Assembly (NCBI RefSeq): GCF_900111585.1
Contig: NZ_FOHI01000002.1
Location: 248,001-312,000 of the forward strand
Source: Nitrosospira multiformis
GTDB taxonomy: Bacteria; Pseudomonadota; Gammaproteobacteria; Burkholderiales; Nitrosomonadaceae
Length of the DNA: 64,000 nt
Reading direction: 5' to 3'
The position numbers and the translations under genes were made by a program. The notes beneath the pieces are model-generated. The model was not told the DNA's origin. It did no database searches and saw only the letters and a program-made list of their open reading frames with translations. Of this stretch, positions 42,655 through 53,597 are shown in pieces; position 1 is the first letter of the stretch; each line of letters begins with the position of its first letter.

Positions 42655-44010
42655 ATGAAACGCCTACCGAAACGCAGAAGAGGAATGATCTTTGCCTCTG
42701 CGGTCAGCCTGTTTACAACTCTCGAGAATCCCGACAGCGCTTACGCCAATACCGCGTTGGAATGGTTCAACGACAACGGCATCAGACTCGGCGGCTGGAT
42801 CAACGGCGGGGCGACTTTCAATCCTACCCAGCTCACCGGTTTCAATGGTCCAGTAACATTTGCCGACCGCTCCAACCGATTTCAGTTAAACCAGTTCAAT
42901 ATTTATGTGCAACGCCCTGTAGTAGCCGAGGGCAGCACCTGGGATTTCGGGGGACGTATCGATTTCATGTTCGGAACGGATGCAATTTTTACCCAGGCTT
43001 ATGGTGTTCCCGCGTTCGATGCGAATACAGGCCAGCCTTTAAACAGAAGCAATTGGGATCTTGATGTGTGCTGCGCTTCAACCCGATATTATGGGATTGC
43101 GTTTCCGCAGGCTTTTGCCGAAGCCTATGTTCCTGTTGGGAACGGATTGAACGTCAAGGTAGGTCATTTTTACACTCCAATCGGCTACGAGTCGGTACCG
43201 GCACCCGACAATTTCTTTTACACTCATGCCTATACCATGCAGTATGGGGAGCCGTTCACGCATACCGGGGTGCTGGGCAACTATAAGATCGCGCAAAACT
43301 GGACGTTCATGGGGGGCGTTACCACAGGTAGCGCCACCGGCGGCTGGGACGGCGGGTTCGACAAGCAGTTGGGCAATTGGGGGGGGATTGCGGGCATCAC
43401 CTGGACCAGCGAGGATATGGGCACGTCGGCCAATATCAGCGGAACCTACAGCGCAACCTCGACACGCAGCGATGAACCGTGGATGTTGTACAGCATCGTG
43501 CTGAAGCATAAATTCACCGACAAGACCCATTTTGTGCTGCAACACGACCACGGTTTCGCGGGAAATGTTTTCCTGAATAATGTCTTTTATAGTAACGTGA
43601 TCAAGGATGCCGAATGGTACGGCATCAACACCCATCTGTATTACGACCTCATGCCGGAATTGACGATCGGAGTGCGGGCCGAGTGGTTCCGCGACCGGGA
43701 CGGGTTCCGGGTATTTTCACCGGGACGGGTGGCTGCCGCCACCGACAACCGGGGATTCAGTTACGCGCTTGGACGCAATCAGCTTGGCAATAGTACCAGC
43801 AGTCCGGCTGATTATTATGCAGTCACGGTAGGCATGAACTGGAGGGCGGCGAAGAGGCTGAAGCTCGACTGGAAGCCGTTGCAGCAGTTCAATATTCGTC
43901 CAAACGTTCGCTACGATGCCGCCGACGGACTACATGGCATCGATTATCGGCCCTTCGGGGGGCATAAAGATCAGGTGGTTTTATCCCTTGATTTTATGGT
44001 TCCGTTTTGA
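42655..44010 (+). CDS. Bbp2/OmpL-like beta-barrel porin, copy 2
   Basis: A 451-residue outer-membrane protein starting at ATG 42655 after AAGGGGAG; a longer frame of 42 codons upstream lacks a good signal. The signal runs to about residue 30 (FTTLENPDSAYA). The barrel repeats the same order of strands as copy 1: LGGWINGGATFNPTQ, RFQLNQFNIYVQRPV, GSATGGWDGGFDKQLGN, and ends with a terminal Phe (FMVPF). An extra loop near residue 312 (NVFLNNVFYSNVIKDAE) and one near 380 are not in copy 1, so the two probably differ at surface loops. It follows the intervening lipoprotein gene by about 284 bases. Confidence 0.8.
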   Translation: MKRLPKRRRGMIFASAVSLFTTLENPDSAYANTALEWFNDNGIRLGGWINGGATFNPTQLTGFNGPVTFADRSNRFQLNQFNIYVQRPVVAEGSTWDFGGRIDFMFGTDAIFTQAYGVPAFDANTGQPLNRSNWDLDVCCASTRYYGIAFPQAFAEAYVPVGNGLNVKVGHFYTPIGYESVPAPDNFFYTHAYTMQYGEPFTHTGVLGNYKIAQNWTFMGGVTTGSATGGWDGGFDKQLGNWGGIAGITWTSEDMGTSANISGTYSATSTRSDEPWMLYSIVLKHKFTDKTHFVLQHDHGFAGNVFLNNVFYSNVIKDAEWYGINTHLYYDLMPELTIGVRAEWFRDRDGFRVFSPGRVAAATDNRGFSYALGRNQLGNSTSSPADYYAVTVGMNWRAAKRLKLDWKPLQQFNIRPNVRYDAADGLHGIDYRPFGGHKDQVVLSLDFMVPF

Positions 44011-44109
44011 TTTCCTGATTTCCACTTTCTCAGCCCGCTACAGGGTCTAATCTGTAACGCCGAAAAGGAGGAGAACGGGACAAGTTAGCGTTTCAAGGTG
44101 CTTCTATCG

Positions 44110-44544
44110 TTAGCGCGGCCGAAATTGCAACATCATTTTCACGTGAGGAATTCCGGCATCCAGGAATTCCGGTCCTGCCTGCTGAAAACCAAACCTGCTA
44201 TAAAATCCGATTGCGTGTGTCTGCGCGTTCAAGGTAACTGAAGGAAGCTGCCGGTTTTCCGCTTCCTTCAGCAACCGATCCATGAGTGCGCTGCCCACTC
44301 CTTTGCAACGCCAATCCCCCAATACGGCCATGCGTCCGATCGAAGCATCCGGTAGCAACCTTGCCGTACCTATCGGGTTTCCTGAAGGATTCATCGCCAG
44401 CAGATGTACGCAAATGACGTCGAACTCGTCCCATTCGAGTTCCGCAGGTACTCCTTGTTCTCTGATAAAAACCGCCTCTCGTACTGCTCGTAGTGCCAGA
44501 CCGTCTTCCTGCCAGCTTGCCGCGCGTACTATGTAGAGGCTCAT
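44110..44544 (-). CDS. GNAT-family N-acetyltransferase (ElaA/YitI type)
   Basis: I list a 144-residue form from ATG 44544 (MSLYIVRAASWQEDGLALRA). A GTG at 44601 would add 19 poorly characterised residues. The acetyl-CoA-binding loop is GDWRCKGVGSALMDRLLKEA (R-x2-G-x-G/A) and the C-terminal segment HAIGFYSRFGFQQAGPEFLD is standard. VREAVFIREQGVPAELEWDE near the N-terminus is typical of this subgroup. The substrate is unknown. It lies just after purA on the same strand. Confidence 0.85.
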   Translation of the reverse strand: MSLYIVRAASWQEDGLALRAVREAVFIREQGVPAELEWDEFDVICVHLLAMNPSGNPIGTARLLPDASIGRMAVLGDWRCKGVGSALMDRLLKEAENRQLPSVTLNAQTHAIGFYSRFGFQQAGPEFLDAGIPHVKMMLQFRPR

Positions 44545-44639
44545 ATTGGTTCGACTGGGCCTGGTAATCTGCGGGTGTGGCGAAAGTTTCTGTTCCTGCA
44601 CTGTCTGCCTCTCTGCCTGTCGGGCGACAGGCTTTCCAG

Positions 44640-45956
<1,317 letters not shown>

Positions 45957-46036
45957 TTAACGTTTAAACCTCTGTAATGTTTGAAAGGTAAAGGGAGGAA
46001 GAACTTTCCTTCCTAAAGCTGGCTAATGACTGGCAT

Positions 46037-47218
46037 TCAGATGAGTGCATCCACTATCGACCACACACCGTTTTCCGATACGAGTTTTTTATCGCAATTG
46101 AAGGAGTTGACGTCATTTTCATGACCCGGCAGGGCAACTATCACGATCTGGCCTTCGTTACGAAGCTGTTCGATTTTCTTTTCCAGCGCTCTGTCCTCCT
46201 TTATGAAAGGGGCCAGAATTCCTCTGGGATAAGAGTCCGAGGACATCAAACCGGATAACTCGCGCAGATCCATGCTGAAACCTGTTGCGGGTCGCGCTCT
46301 CCCGAATGCCTTTCCAACCTCGTCGTAGCGTCCACCCACTGCGATTGCATTGGGACAATTGTCGGTATATGCGGCGAAGACCATCCCACTGTGGTAGTGA
46401 TATCCGCGCAAGTCGGCAAGATCGAATGCCAATGTATCCACGAGCGGGCTCAGTTCGCCCGCTACCATTTCGAGTTCGTCCAGCGCCTTCATGATTTCGG
46501 GGTAGGGCGGGAGGGCGCTGCGCGCCAATGTCAACACATTCTCGTCCCCGTAGAGCTCGGGTAACAGCAGAAGCGCCTCCCGCACCGAGGCATCCACCTG
46601 TTTTTTCAGCCCGGCGCAGAGCTCTTTCAATGCTGCCTTATCCTTCCCCTGCAAGGCTCCGGACAATTCCATTTCCAGGTCAGGGGAGATACCTGTACTT
46701 CTGATCAAGCCGCGAAATACCGCGACATGGCCGAGATCCAGGTGTATGTTTCCCACACCGGCGATTGCGAGAGATTGCAGCATCAGACGCTGGATTTCCA
46801 GATCGCTCTCAAGTCCCTGATGACCGTAAAGTTCCGCGCCGATCTGCAACGGTTCCCGGGTGCGGGTCAGGCCCGATGGCCGTGCATGCAGCACGCTGCC
46901 CGCATAACAAAGTCGGGTGATGCCCTTCCGGTTCAGAAGGTGTGCATCGATGCGAGCCACCTGTGGCGTCATGTCCGCGCGCAAGCCCATCATGCGGCCG
47001 CTCAGTTGATCCACCACCTTAAGCACGCGCAAATTCATTTTCCCCCCGCTGCCAGTGAGAAGCGATTCCACATATTCCAGCAACGGCGGGCCCACGAGTT
47101 CGTAGCCATTCACGAACAACCAGTCCAATACCCGCCGGCGCATCATTTCTATCTTCAGCGCTTCGGCGGGCAGAATGTCCTCAATGTATTCGGGAAGAGC
47201 CCATGCACTCATATTCAT
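46037..47218 (-). CDS. hisZ: ATP phosphoribosyltransferase regulatory subunit HisZ
   Basis: A 393-residue paralogue of histidyl-tRNA synthetase that lacks aminoacylation function and pairs with short HisG. Landmarks include ALPEYIEDILPAEALKIE, motif 2-like LRVLKVVDQLSGRMMGLRAD, MTPQVARIDAHLLNR and the CoA-like region AVGGRYDEVGKAFGRARPAT. Residue 1 is uncertain: MNMSAW or MSAW both work. Short hisG is not in the window. It sits between DUF2065 and purA in the same direction. Confidence 0.93.
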   Translation of the reverse strand: MNMSAWALPEYIEDILPAEALKIEMMRRRVLDWLFVNGYELVGPPLLEYVESLLTGSGGKMNLRVLKVVDQLSGRMMGLRADMTPQVARIDAHLLNRKGITRLCYAGSVLHARPSGLTRTREPLQIGAELYGHQGLESDLEIQRLMLQSLAIAGVGNIHLDLGHVAVFRGLIRSTGISPDLEMELSGALQGKDKAALKELCAGLKKQVDASVREALLLLPELYGDENVLTLARSALPPYPEIMKALDELEMVAGELSPLVDTLAFDLADLRGYHYHSGMVFAAYTDNCPNAIAVGGRYDEVGKAFGRARPATGFSMDLRELSGLMSSDSYPRGILAPFIKEDRALEKKIEQLRNEGQIVIVALPGHENDVNSFNCDKKLVSENGVWSIVDALI

Positions 47219-47271
47219 GTCGGGGTCGTGATCAAGACAGGATAAGGCGGGTATGGAGGGTATGGAAAGAA

Positions 47272-47457
47272 TTATTTCACAAGATAGAGCAGGAGCAACC
47301 CGACCAGCATGGAGGTCAGGCCGATAAAACGTATCTGGTTGTCGCCGGCTTCGGTCAGTTTTCTGAAAGCCTCACGCCATACACCCGGCATCAGAAAGGG
47401 GACCAGCCCTTCAAGCACCAGCATCAGGGCAAAGGCCATTAACAGAGTGTCCCACAT
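47272..47457 (-). CDS. DUF2065 small membrane protein
   Basis: A 61-residue protein of the DUF2065/YjeT family with two hydrophobic helices (LLMAFALMLVLEGLVPFL and IGLTSMLVGLLLLYLVK) and a short basic loop (WREAFRKL). It commonly follows hflC in proteobacteria, as here after a 246-base gap that contains a hairpin. Function is unknown. Confidence 0.85.
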   Translation of the reverse strand: MWDTLLMAFALMLVLEGLVPFLMPGVWREAFRKLTEAGDNQIRFIGLTSMLVGLLLLYLVK

Positions 47458-47642
47458 ATTGGAATAACCCGAACAGACGGATGCTTACCGCGTCAGCCGA
47501 CATCGAAGCGGGTGTCGGCCCAGAAATTCGCTGGAGAAATTGCCAGGAGTTGCCGCTCTATGTGGAATCATTTACAGCGAGGAAAAAAGACTGGAAAAGC
47601 GGGGAGCGATATTCGACCCATGGAATTACTGTCGGTAGCCCC

Positions 47643-47676
47643 GAAGCAGCCAGCCGTATTCCCGAACGGCTGCTTC
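47643..47676 (-). terminator. Hairpin downstream of hflC, weak terminator candidate
   Basis: GAAGCAGCC and GGCTGCTTC pair across a 16-base loop, 28 bases after the hflC stop on the minus strand. A smaller alternative pairing (AGCCGT with ACGGCT) is nested inside. No run of T follows, so Rho-independent termination is doubtful; it may slow or process the transcript before DUF2065. Confidence 0.35.
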
Positions 47677-47703
47677 ATCCGAATGAGCTATCTACCGGCA
47701 CAT

Positions 47704-48582
47704 CTATTTCCCTCCTCGCCCCGAATTCCTCATATACTTGAAAAACTCGGAGGTCGGTTCCAGTACCATGATATCGCTCTTGTTTTTGAAGATTTCCGTG
47801 TAGGCGTCGAGGCTGCGATAAAAGGAATAGAATTCCGGATTCGACTCGTAGGCGCTGGCATAAATACTTGATGCTTTCGCATCGCCTTCACCCTTTATTT
47901 CCTGGGCTTTCCGGTAGGCTTCGGCAAGAACGACCTCGCGCTGGCGATCCGCATCCGCGCGAATCTTCTCAGATTCCGCAGCACCCGTCGAGCGCAGTTC
48001 ATTCGCCACCCGTTTCCGCTCAGCTTCCATTCTACGGTAGACCGATTCACTTACTTCCTGCGGCAGGTCTACTCTCTTCAAACGCACGTCTACGACTTCC
48101 ACTCCGATTTTACGCGCATCCGCATCGGCCTTTTGCCGCATGATTTCCATGATTTTGTCGCGCTCGCCGGACACGACGTCATGTACCGTCCGATTACCGA
48201 ATTCATCGCGCAAGCTGGAATTGACCGTTTGCGACAGACGCGTCTGGGCGAGCATCTCGTCCCCGCGCACGCTGACATAGTATTGCTTGACGTCCACGAT
48301 ACGCCACTTCACGAACAGATCCACCAGAACGTTCTTTTTTTCGGACGTTATGAAGCGTTCCGGCTCGGCCGTATCCAGCGTCAGAATGCGCGAATCAAAG
48401 TAGCGCACGTTCTGCGCCAGCGGGATTTTGAAATAAAGACCCGGAGATGTCTTTACATCCACCACTTCACCCAACTGGAACAGAATTGCCTGCTGCCGCT
48501 GGTCGACTATATACAGTGACGAGCTTGCCACAAGAAACAGGATGATAAGGACAACAAATAACATTGGGGTATAGTTTTTCAC
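47704..48582 (-). CDS. hflC: HflC, SPFH-domain regulator of FtsH
   Basis: A 292-residue membrane-anchored SPFH/prohibitin protein: an N-terminal helix (PMLFVVLIILFLVASSSLYI) is followed by VDQRQQAILFQLGEVVDV and the long helical stalk (EAERKRVANELRSTGAAESE). HflK and HflC form a cage around the FtsH protease in the inner membrane and limit its action. It is immediately adjacent to hflK (no gap), as in other proteobacteria. Confidence 0.95.
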   Translation of the reverse strand: MKNYTPMLFVVLIILFLVASSSLYIVDQRQQAILFQLGEVVDVKTSPGLYFKIPLAQNVRYFDSRILTLDTAEPERFITSEKKNVLVDLFVKWRIVDVKQYYVSVRGDEMLAQTRLSQTVNSSLRDEFGNRTVHDVVSGERDKIMEIMRQKADADARKIGVEVVDVRLKRVDLPQEVSESVYRRMEAERKRVANELRSTGAAESEKIRADADRQREVVLAEAYRKAQEIKGEGDAKASSIYASAYESNPEFYSFYRSLDAYTEIFKNKSDIMVLEPTSEFFKYMRNSGRGGK

Positions 48583-49782
48583 TTATCTTGTCTCCCGTTC
48601 GCGGCCACGAAATGCTTCCCGGGTGCGGGTAGCGGCGTCTGCCGTAGGTTCCGGCGGCGACGCAGGCTGTGTCTCCGGCATTGTGCCAGACGAGGAAGAA
48701 GGTCCGCTCATCTGGATCAGCTTGTCCAATGGCAGATAAAGCAGGTTATTGCCATTTTTCTGGTCCACGATAATTTTGCTGGTGTTGGAAAGTACCTGTT
48801 CCATCATATCCAGATAAAGCCGGTCACGTGTCACACCCGGTGCCTTGCTGTATTCAACGAGAACCTGCTTAAAGCGGCTCGCCTCACCTTCGGAGCTCGC
48901 AATCACCCGTTGCTTGTACCCCTCAGCCTCTTCGAGGAGGCGGGCCGCATTACCTTTGGCCTTCGGAATCACATCATTCGCATAGGCCTGACCTTCGTTT
49001 TTCTGCCGTTCCCTATCCTGTCCGGCTTTGACGGCGTCATCGAACGCCGCCTGTACCTGTTCGGGCGGTTGGGCGTTCTGCATCGTTACCTTGCTGATGG
49101 CGATGCCGATCTTGTAGCGGTCAAGGATATCCTGCATCAGCTCTGTGGCTTTTGCCGCCACCTGTTCACGCCCTTCATAGAGCACGAAGTCCATCTTGCT
49201 CTTTCCGATGATTTCCCGTATCGCGGTTTCCGCTGCTTGTAGCACGGCGTTTTCAGGGTCACGATTGGTGAACAGGAACTCCTCCGGATTTTTCAGGATG
49301 TATTGCACGGCGAACTGGATATCAATGATGTTCTCGTCGTCGGTCAACATGAGCGACTCCTTCAGCACCTTGCTCCGGACATTGTTACGATAGCCGATTT
49401 CAACAGTCCGCACCTGGCTTACGTTAACGGGTTCAACGACCTCGATAGGGTAGGGCAGATGCCAGCGCAAGCCGGCCTGCGTACTCTCCACATATTTTCC
49501 GAATCGCAGCACGATACCGCGCTGGCCCTCGTTGACAATATAAAATCCGCTTCCTATCCACAACAGCAGAAGCAATCCGGCAAGCAGTCCGACGCCGCCG
49601 CTGTATTTTTTGGGACCGACCGGAGGGCCGCCTTCATCACCTCCTGAACTGTCGCGCCTTCCTCCACCCTTGCGCTTCAACAGGTTGTTGAGCTTCTTGT
49701 TAAAATTTCGCCACAACTGATCCAGATCGGGTGGACCGGAATTGCCTTTTTTTCTTCCCCACTGAGGATCATTTAATCCCAT
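48583..49782 (-). CDS. hflK: HflK, SPFH-domain regulator of FtsH
   Basis: A 399-residue partner of HflC. A Gly/Lys-rich cytoplasmic N-terminus (PQWGRKKGNSGPPDLDQLW) precedes one membrane helix (GLLAGLLLLLWIGSGFYIV), then the SPFH domain (EGQRGIVLRFGKYVESTQAG) and coiled-coil tail. The C-terminus is Pro/Ala/Thr-rich. It lies 104 bases downstream of hflX on the same strand and touches hflC. Confidence 0.95.
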   Translation of the reverse strand: MGLNDPQWGRKKGNSGPPDLDQLWRNFNKKLNNLLKRKGGGRRDSSGGDEGGPPVGPKKYSGGVGLLAGLLLLLWIGSGFYIVNEGQRGIVLRFGKYVESTQAGLRWHLPYPIEVVEPVNVSQVRTVEIGYRNNVRSKVLKESLMLTDDENIIDIQFAVQYILKNPEEFLFTNRDPENAVLQAAETAIREIIGKSKMDFVLYEGREQVAAKATELMQDILDRYKIGIAISKVTMQNAQPPEQVQAAFDDAVKAGQDRERQKNEGQAYANDVIPKAKGNAARLLEEAEGYKQRVIASSEGEASRFKQVLVEYSKAPGVTRDRLYLDMMEQVLSNTSKIIVDQKNGNNLLYLPLDKLIQMSGPSSSSGTMPETQPASPPEPTADAATRTREAFRGRERETR

Positions 49783-49886
49783 GATGATTCCTATTTTTTT
49801 GTTTAATGGAGCAGCCCATCAAACTCTACCGTGAAAAACCCCGAACCAGATTTGTGGAAAGCAAAAATTCCTGCATTATTTGACAT

Positions 49887-51071
49887 TCAGTGATACCCGC
49901 TCGTTATATCCCGGGCTTCCGACTGATTATCGGGCTCTCGTAAAGCCGCGCGCTCCCCGAGTTCTTCGGACAATGCCAGATTAATAAATTCCAGCCCTTC
50001 GCCAGTTTTGGCGCTCAATCGAACTTGTACGATTCTACCATACTCGTCCCGCTGGTAACCCGCAGAGCTTCCCGGCAAATCGATCAGATCTGCCTTGTTC
50101 AGTACCAGTATTTGTGGAATGCGGTCAGCACCGATTTCCTTCAGCACTTTGTTGACTTCATCAATCTGTTCGCTGCGATTGGAGCTGCTGGCATCCACGA
50201 TGTGGAGCAACAAATCTGCTTGCACCGTTTCTTCCAGTGTCGCCCGGAATGCTGCCACCAGCGTGTGCGGCAGGTCCCGGATGAAGCCCACCGTGTCGGA
50301 AAGCACGAGCGGACCGCGACCCGCAATAAACAACTTGCGGGTGGTGGCATCAAGGGTTGCAAACAACTGGTCAGCAACATAGGTATGGGCGCGAGTGAGT
50401 CTATTGAAAAGAGTGGATTTGCCGGCATTGGTATAACCGACCAACGAAACCGACATCACTTGCGCACGCTGCCTGGCGCGCCGTTGCAGGGCTCTTTGCC
50501 GCTCGAATTTAGCGAGCTTTTCTTTCAGCACCTTGACACGTTTTCCGAGCAGGCGACGATCGGTTTCCAACTGTGTTTCACCAGGGCCGCGCAGACCGAT
50601 ACCGCCCTTCTGCCGCTCCAGGTGTGTCCAGCCCCGCACCAGCCGCGTGGCCAGATGTTCGAGCTGGGCAAGTTCCACCTGCAACTTGCCTTCGTGACTC
50701 TTTGCGCGCTGCGCGAAAATGTCCAAGATAAGGCTCGTGCGATCGATGACCCGCCGCCTGAGTCGTTGCTCCAAGTTACGCTGCTGGGCAGGCGAAAGAT
50801 CATGATTGAAAATAACCAGCGAAGCGCCGGTTTGCTCCACCGCGCCCATTATTTCATCGACTTTCCCGCTACCTGCGAAAGTCGCAGGATCCGGGCGAAG
50901 CCGTTTCCCCAGCACTACAGCGGAAATTGCAAGGCGATCACTGGCGGCCAGTTGCCGTAATTCTTCGAGATTTTCTGCAGAGTCGCTGTCATTTAGATCG
51001 AGACTTACCAGAACAGCAGAATCAACAGCGGCGTGAGTGTCGGGCGCGTTCCCACTAGAGGAATCAAGCAT
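49887..51071 (-). CDS. hflX: GTPase HflX
   Basis: A 394-residue GTPase that rescues or splits stalled ribosomes. I start at ATG 51071, which overlaps the hfq stop by eight bases; a longer frame of seven codons exists. The Gly-rich linker [18 protein letters not shown] is diagnostic, the P-loop is [15 protein letters not shown]3 is [17 protein letters not shown] and G4 is LNKADL. The C-terminal domain is short. The hfq-hflX-hflK-hflC order is a strong proteobacterial conservation. Confidence 0.95.
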   Translation of the reverse strand: MLDSSSGNAPDTHAAVDSAVLVSLDLNDSDSAENLEELRQLAASDRLAISAVVLGKRLRPDPATFAGSGKVDEIMGAVEQTGASLVIFNHDLSPAQQRNLEQRLRRRVIDRTSLILDIFAQRAKSHEGKLQVELAQLEHLATRLVRGWTHLERQKGGIGLRGPGETQLETDRRLLGKRVKVLKEKLAKFERQRALQRRARQRAQVMSVSLVGYTNAGKSTLFNRLTRAHTYVADQLFATLDATTRKLFIAGRGPLVLSDTVGFIRDLPHTLVAAFRATLEETVQADLLLHIVDASSSNRSEQIDEVNKVLKEIGADRIPQILVLNKADLIDLPGSSAGYQRDEYGRIVQVRLSAKTGEGLEFINLALSEELGERAALREPDNQSEARDITSGYH

Positions 51072-51309
51072 CAGATATAGGAGGCGCCTCAAATGGAATG
51101 TTGACAGCTCTTGCGGGGACTACCGTAGAAATTGCGTGCTTGTAGACCATCTGGGTGACGGTATTCTTCAACAGCACTACGTACTGATCGAATGAATCGA
51201 TGTGTCCCTGCAGTTTGATTCCGTTTACCAGATAAATCGAAACCGGAATATGTTCCTTCCGCAAGGTATTCAGAAACGGGTCTTGTAACAATTGCCCTTT
51301 AGCGCTCAT
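51064..51309 (-). CDS. hfq: RNA chaperone Hfq
   Basis: An 81-residue Sm-like protein forming a hexamer that pairs small RNAs with mRNAs. The sequence [20 protein letters not shown], then [20 protein letters not shown] (Sm1) and [14 protein letters not shown] (Sm2, with YKHA) is almost invariant. The C-terminal tail is short, as in many betaproteobacteria. GGAG precedes the ATG by about six bases. Confidence 0.98.
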   Translation of the reverse strand: MSAKGQLLQDPFLNTLRKEHIPVSIYLVNGIKLQGHIDSFDQYVVLLKNTVTQMVYKHAISTVVPARAVNIPFEAPPISDA

Positions 51310-51567
51310 ACGTGACTCCGTGTTTTAATTATTCAAAAAATAAACTCTACTTGATTTTGAAGCGTAAATCCATATTCCTGCTGAGGTCGACTGAAGGTCG
51401 AATCGGGCAGGTATAAAGAGTTATAGGTCAGTTTGCGCCTATTTCCAATATAAATATTCCGCCAACTATCAGATACGCCATTGCTGCACTCCATCCAGGC
51501 GCTGCTATACAGCCCGGATAGAGTGCAAGCCTTGTTTTCTCTGCCGATGAACAGAACCTCCCGCTGA

Positions 51568-52569
51568 TCAATCGAACGGATGAGGTTTGGGTGTATCCTT
51601 GCTCGAGGGGGGGAGAATAGGCAAGGTGAGATGGGGTTGCTTGCCGGTCAACGTCTTCAGAAACGCCACGATTTTGGCATTTTCGTCCTTGGTGAAATTA
51701 CGTCCCAATTGTATCCGGCCCATGGTATTTACCGCGTCTTCCAGGGTTGCCGCGGCCCCGTCATGGAAATAGGGATAGGTTAGTTCCACATTTCGCAATG
51801 TGGGCACTTTGAAGAACAGGCGATCCTCCTCTTTGCCGGTTACGGCAAAACGGCCTTCAGCCTTGCTCTGGGTTTTATAGGGTTCAAGTACGCCCATTTT
51901 CTGGAACGATGCCCCCCCTACGGCCTGTCCGTTGTGGCAACCCGTGCAGCCCGCGTCCTTGAACAGTTTGTACCCTTCGAGTTCCGTCTTGTTGATGGCG
52001 TTCTTATCGCCTTTGAGCCATTTGTCGAAACGGGAATCCGGCGTTACCAGTGTTTCTTCGAAGGCAGCGATCGCGTCCGTTGCCATGCCTATATCGACCT
52101 TGTCCGAACTGTATATCTGCTTGAAGCGCGCCCTGTACTGGGGAATGGATTGCAGGACGCCCACTGCCAATTCATGGCTGAATGCCATTTCCCCCGGATT
52201 GGCAATGGGACCGCCTGCCTGATCTTTCAGGTCTTTGGCGCGACCATCCCAGAATTGGGCCAGATTCAGGCTGGAATTCAGTACCGTGGGCGAATTGATC
52301 GGACCCTGGTGCCATTTGTGGCCAATGGATGATGGGAGATTGTCGGATCCACCCATGCTCAGGTTATGACAGGAGTTGCACGAGATGAAGCCGGATTTGG
52401 AAAGACGGGGATCAAAAAAAAGCATTTTGCCCAGTTCCACCTTGTTTTCATTCTTGGGCTTGGCTGCCTCGATCGGTTTTATGGGTTCGTCGGCGGCAGC
52501 GGCCAGAGCAGGCGGAGCGGCAATCGTTCCAACAGCTAGCAGCGACGTTATTAATGCCCGCAATATCAT
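51568..52569 (-). CDS. Dihaem cytochrome c peroxidase
   Basis: A 333-residue secreted protein. A signal peptide ends near residue 26 (APPALAAA). The first haem site is SCNSCHN (about residue 64) and the second is GCTGCHNG (about residue 211). The segment HKWHQGPINSPTVLNSSLN and the FFDPRLSKSGFISC opening are typical of the CcpA/MauG superfamily. It reduces hydrogen peroxide in the periplasm using electrons from a c-type cytochrome. It stands alone between hfq and rppH with about 260 bases on each side. Confidence 0.93.
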   Translation of the reverse strand: MILRALITSLLAVGTIAAPPALAAAADEPIKPIEAAKPKNENKVELGKMLFFDPRLSKSGFISCNSCHNLSMGGSDNLPSSIGHKWHQGPINSPTVLNSSLNLAQFWDGRAKDLKDQAGGPIANPGEMAFSHELAVGVLQSIPQYRARFKQIYSSDKVDIGMATDAIAAFEETLVTPDSRFDKWLKGDKNAINKTELEGYKLFKDAGCTGCHNGQAVGGASFQKMGVLEPYKTQSKAEGRFAVTGKEEDRLFFKVPTLRNVELTYPYFHDGAAATLEDAVNTMGRIQLGRNFTKDENAKIVAFLKTLTGKQPHLTLPILPPSSKDTPKPHPFD

Positions 52570-52831
52570 CGTAATCTCCTAAAAAGCTCGGCTGTAGTGG
52601 CGCAGCCGGTTACGCCTACATCGGAAAACTGAGGGCAGGGCTATCCGCCAGCTGGGGATGAACACAACTGTTCGCGAGTATATCCGATAGCCGCAATATC
52701 AATATTAAAGGCAGTGTGTGGCAACTAGCAGCTTTGCTGTCAGCTGCCTGATACGCATCAGTTCCCGTTGCGGCGGCAGCGGCACCTGTGGCGGTGATAT
52801 TGTAACGAGCGCGCTTTTGCAATGCGATTGC

Positions 52832-53404
52832 TTATTCAGACTGCTTGGCGGTGCTGCCTGTGAGCTGCCCGCTGGCGGAATAGTCGCATTTTTCATATCC
52901 GCTGTGTCCGAAGGGAACAGGTGGACGATTCAGCAGACGTGCCAGTTCCGTCAGTGCCTGGCGGTAAACCTGGCGTTTAAACTCGACTACCGACTCCAAC
53001 TCTACCCAGTACTGATTCCACCGCCATGCGTCAAATTCAGGACGCCCGCTGGTGTGGAGCGAAACGTCACAATCACTTCCCAGCAAGCGCAGCAGATACC
53101 AGATCTGTTTCTGCCCCCGGTAATTTCCCCGCCAGTCGCGTTTAATCCATTGGGCAGGTACATCGTATCGGAGCCAGTCGCGTGTGCGGCCGAGGATTTG
53201 CACGTGCCAGGGGCGCAATCCTACTTCTTCAGTCAATTCACGATACATTGCTTGTTCCGGACTTTCGCCGGGCTTGATACCTCCCTGAGGAAATTGCCAG
53301 GAGTCCTGTCTGATGCGTTTGCCCCAAAAAACCTCGTTCTTCGAATTGAGTAGAATGATTCCTACATTTGAGCGATATCCATTACGGTCGATCATATGAT
53401 TCAC
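52832..53404 (-). CDS. rppH: RNA pyrophosphohydrolase RppH
   Basis: A 190-residue Nudix hydrolase that removes pyrophosphate from mRNA 5' ends before decay. The opening [20 protein letters not shown] is typical, and the Nudix box is [20 protein letters not shown] followed by VGL. The segment [20 protein letters not shown] is also characteristic of RppH. It is divergent from proS with 193 bases between, and no convincing gene lies between it and the peroxidase. Confidence 0.95.
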   Translation of the reverse strand: MNHMIDRNGYRSNVGIILLNSKNEVFWGKRIRQDSWQFPQGGIKPGESPEQAMYRELTEEVGLRPWHVQILGRTRDWLRYDVPAQWIKRDWRGNYRGQKQIWYLLRLLGSDCDVSLHTSGRPEFDAWRWNQYWVELESVVEFKRQVYRQALTELARLLNRPPVPFGHSGYEKCDYSASGQLTGSTAKQSE

Positions 53405-53597
53405 CCGTTTGATCCTTCACGATAGGATTAGATTTTTCCACATTTCGTGCCGGATTGAAAGCTGTCACTGGTTGGGGGGCATCGGGAGGAGTGGCAACTG
53501 CATTATTGTTTGAACACTTTGCCTTTCAGATTCCTCATAGCCAACCTGCGCTGCTTTTCAGAGTAAAATCGGAGATTGGACTTGTTATGGACAGAAT

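Noticed and set aside
52616-52822. 68-codon minus-strand frame between rppH and the peroxidase gene
   Set aside because: Composition is low in complexity (Ala/Thr-rich), with no family features and no good ribosome-binding site; likely chance.
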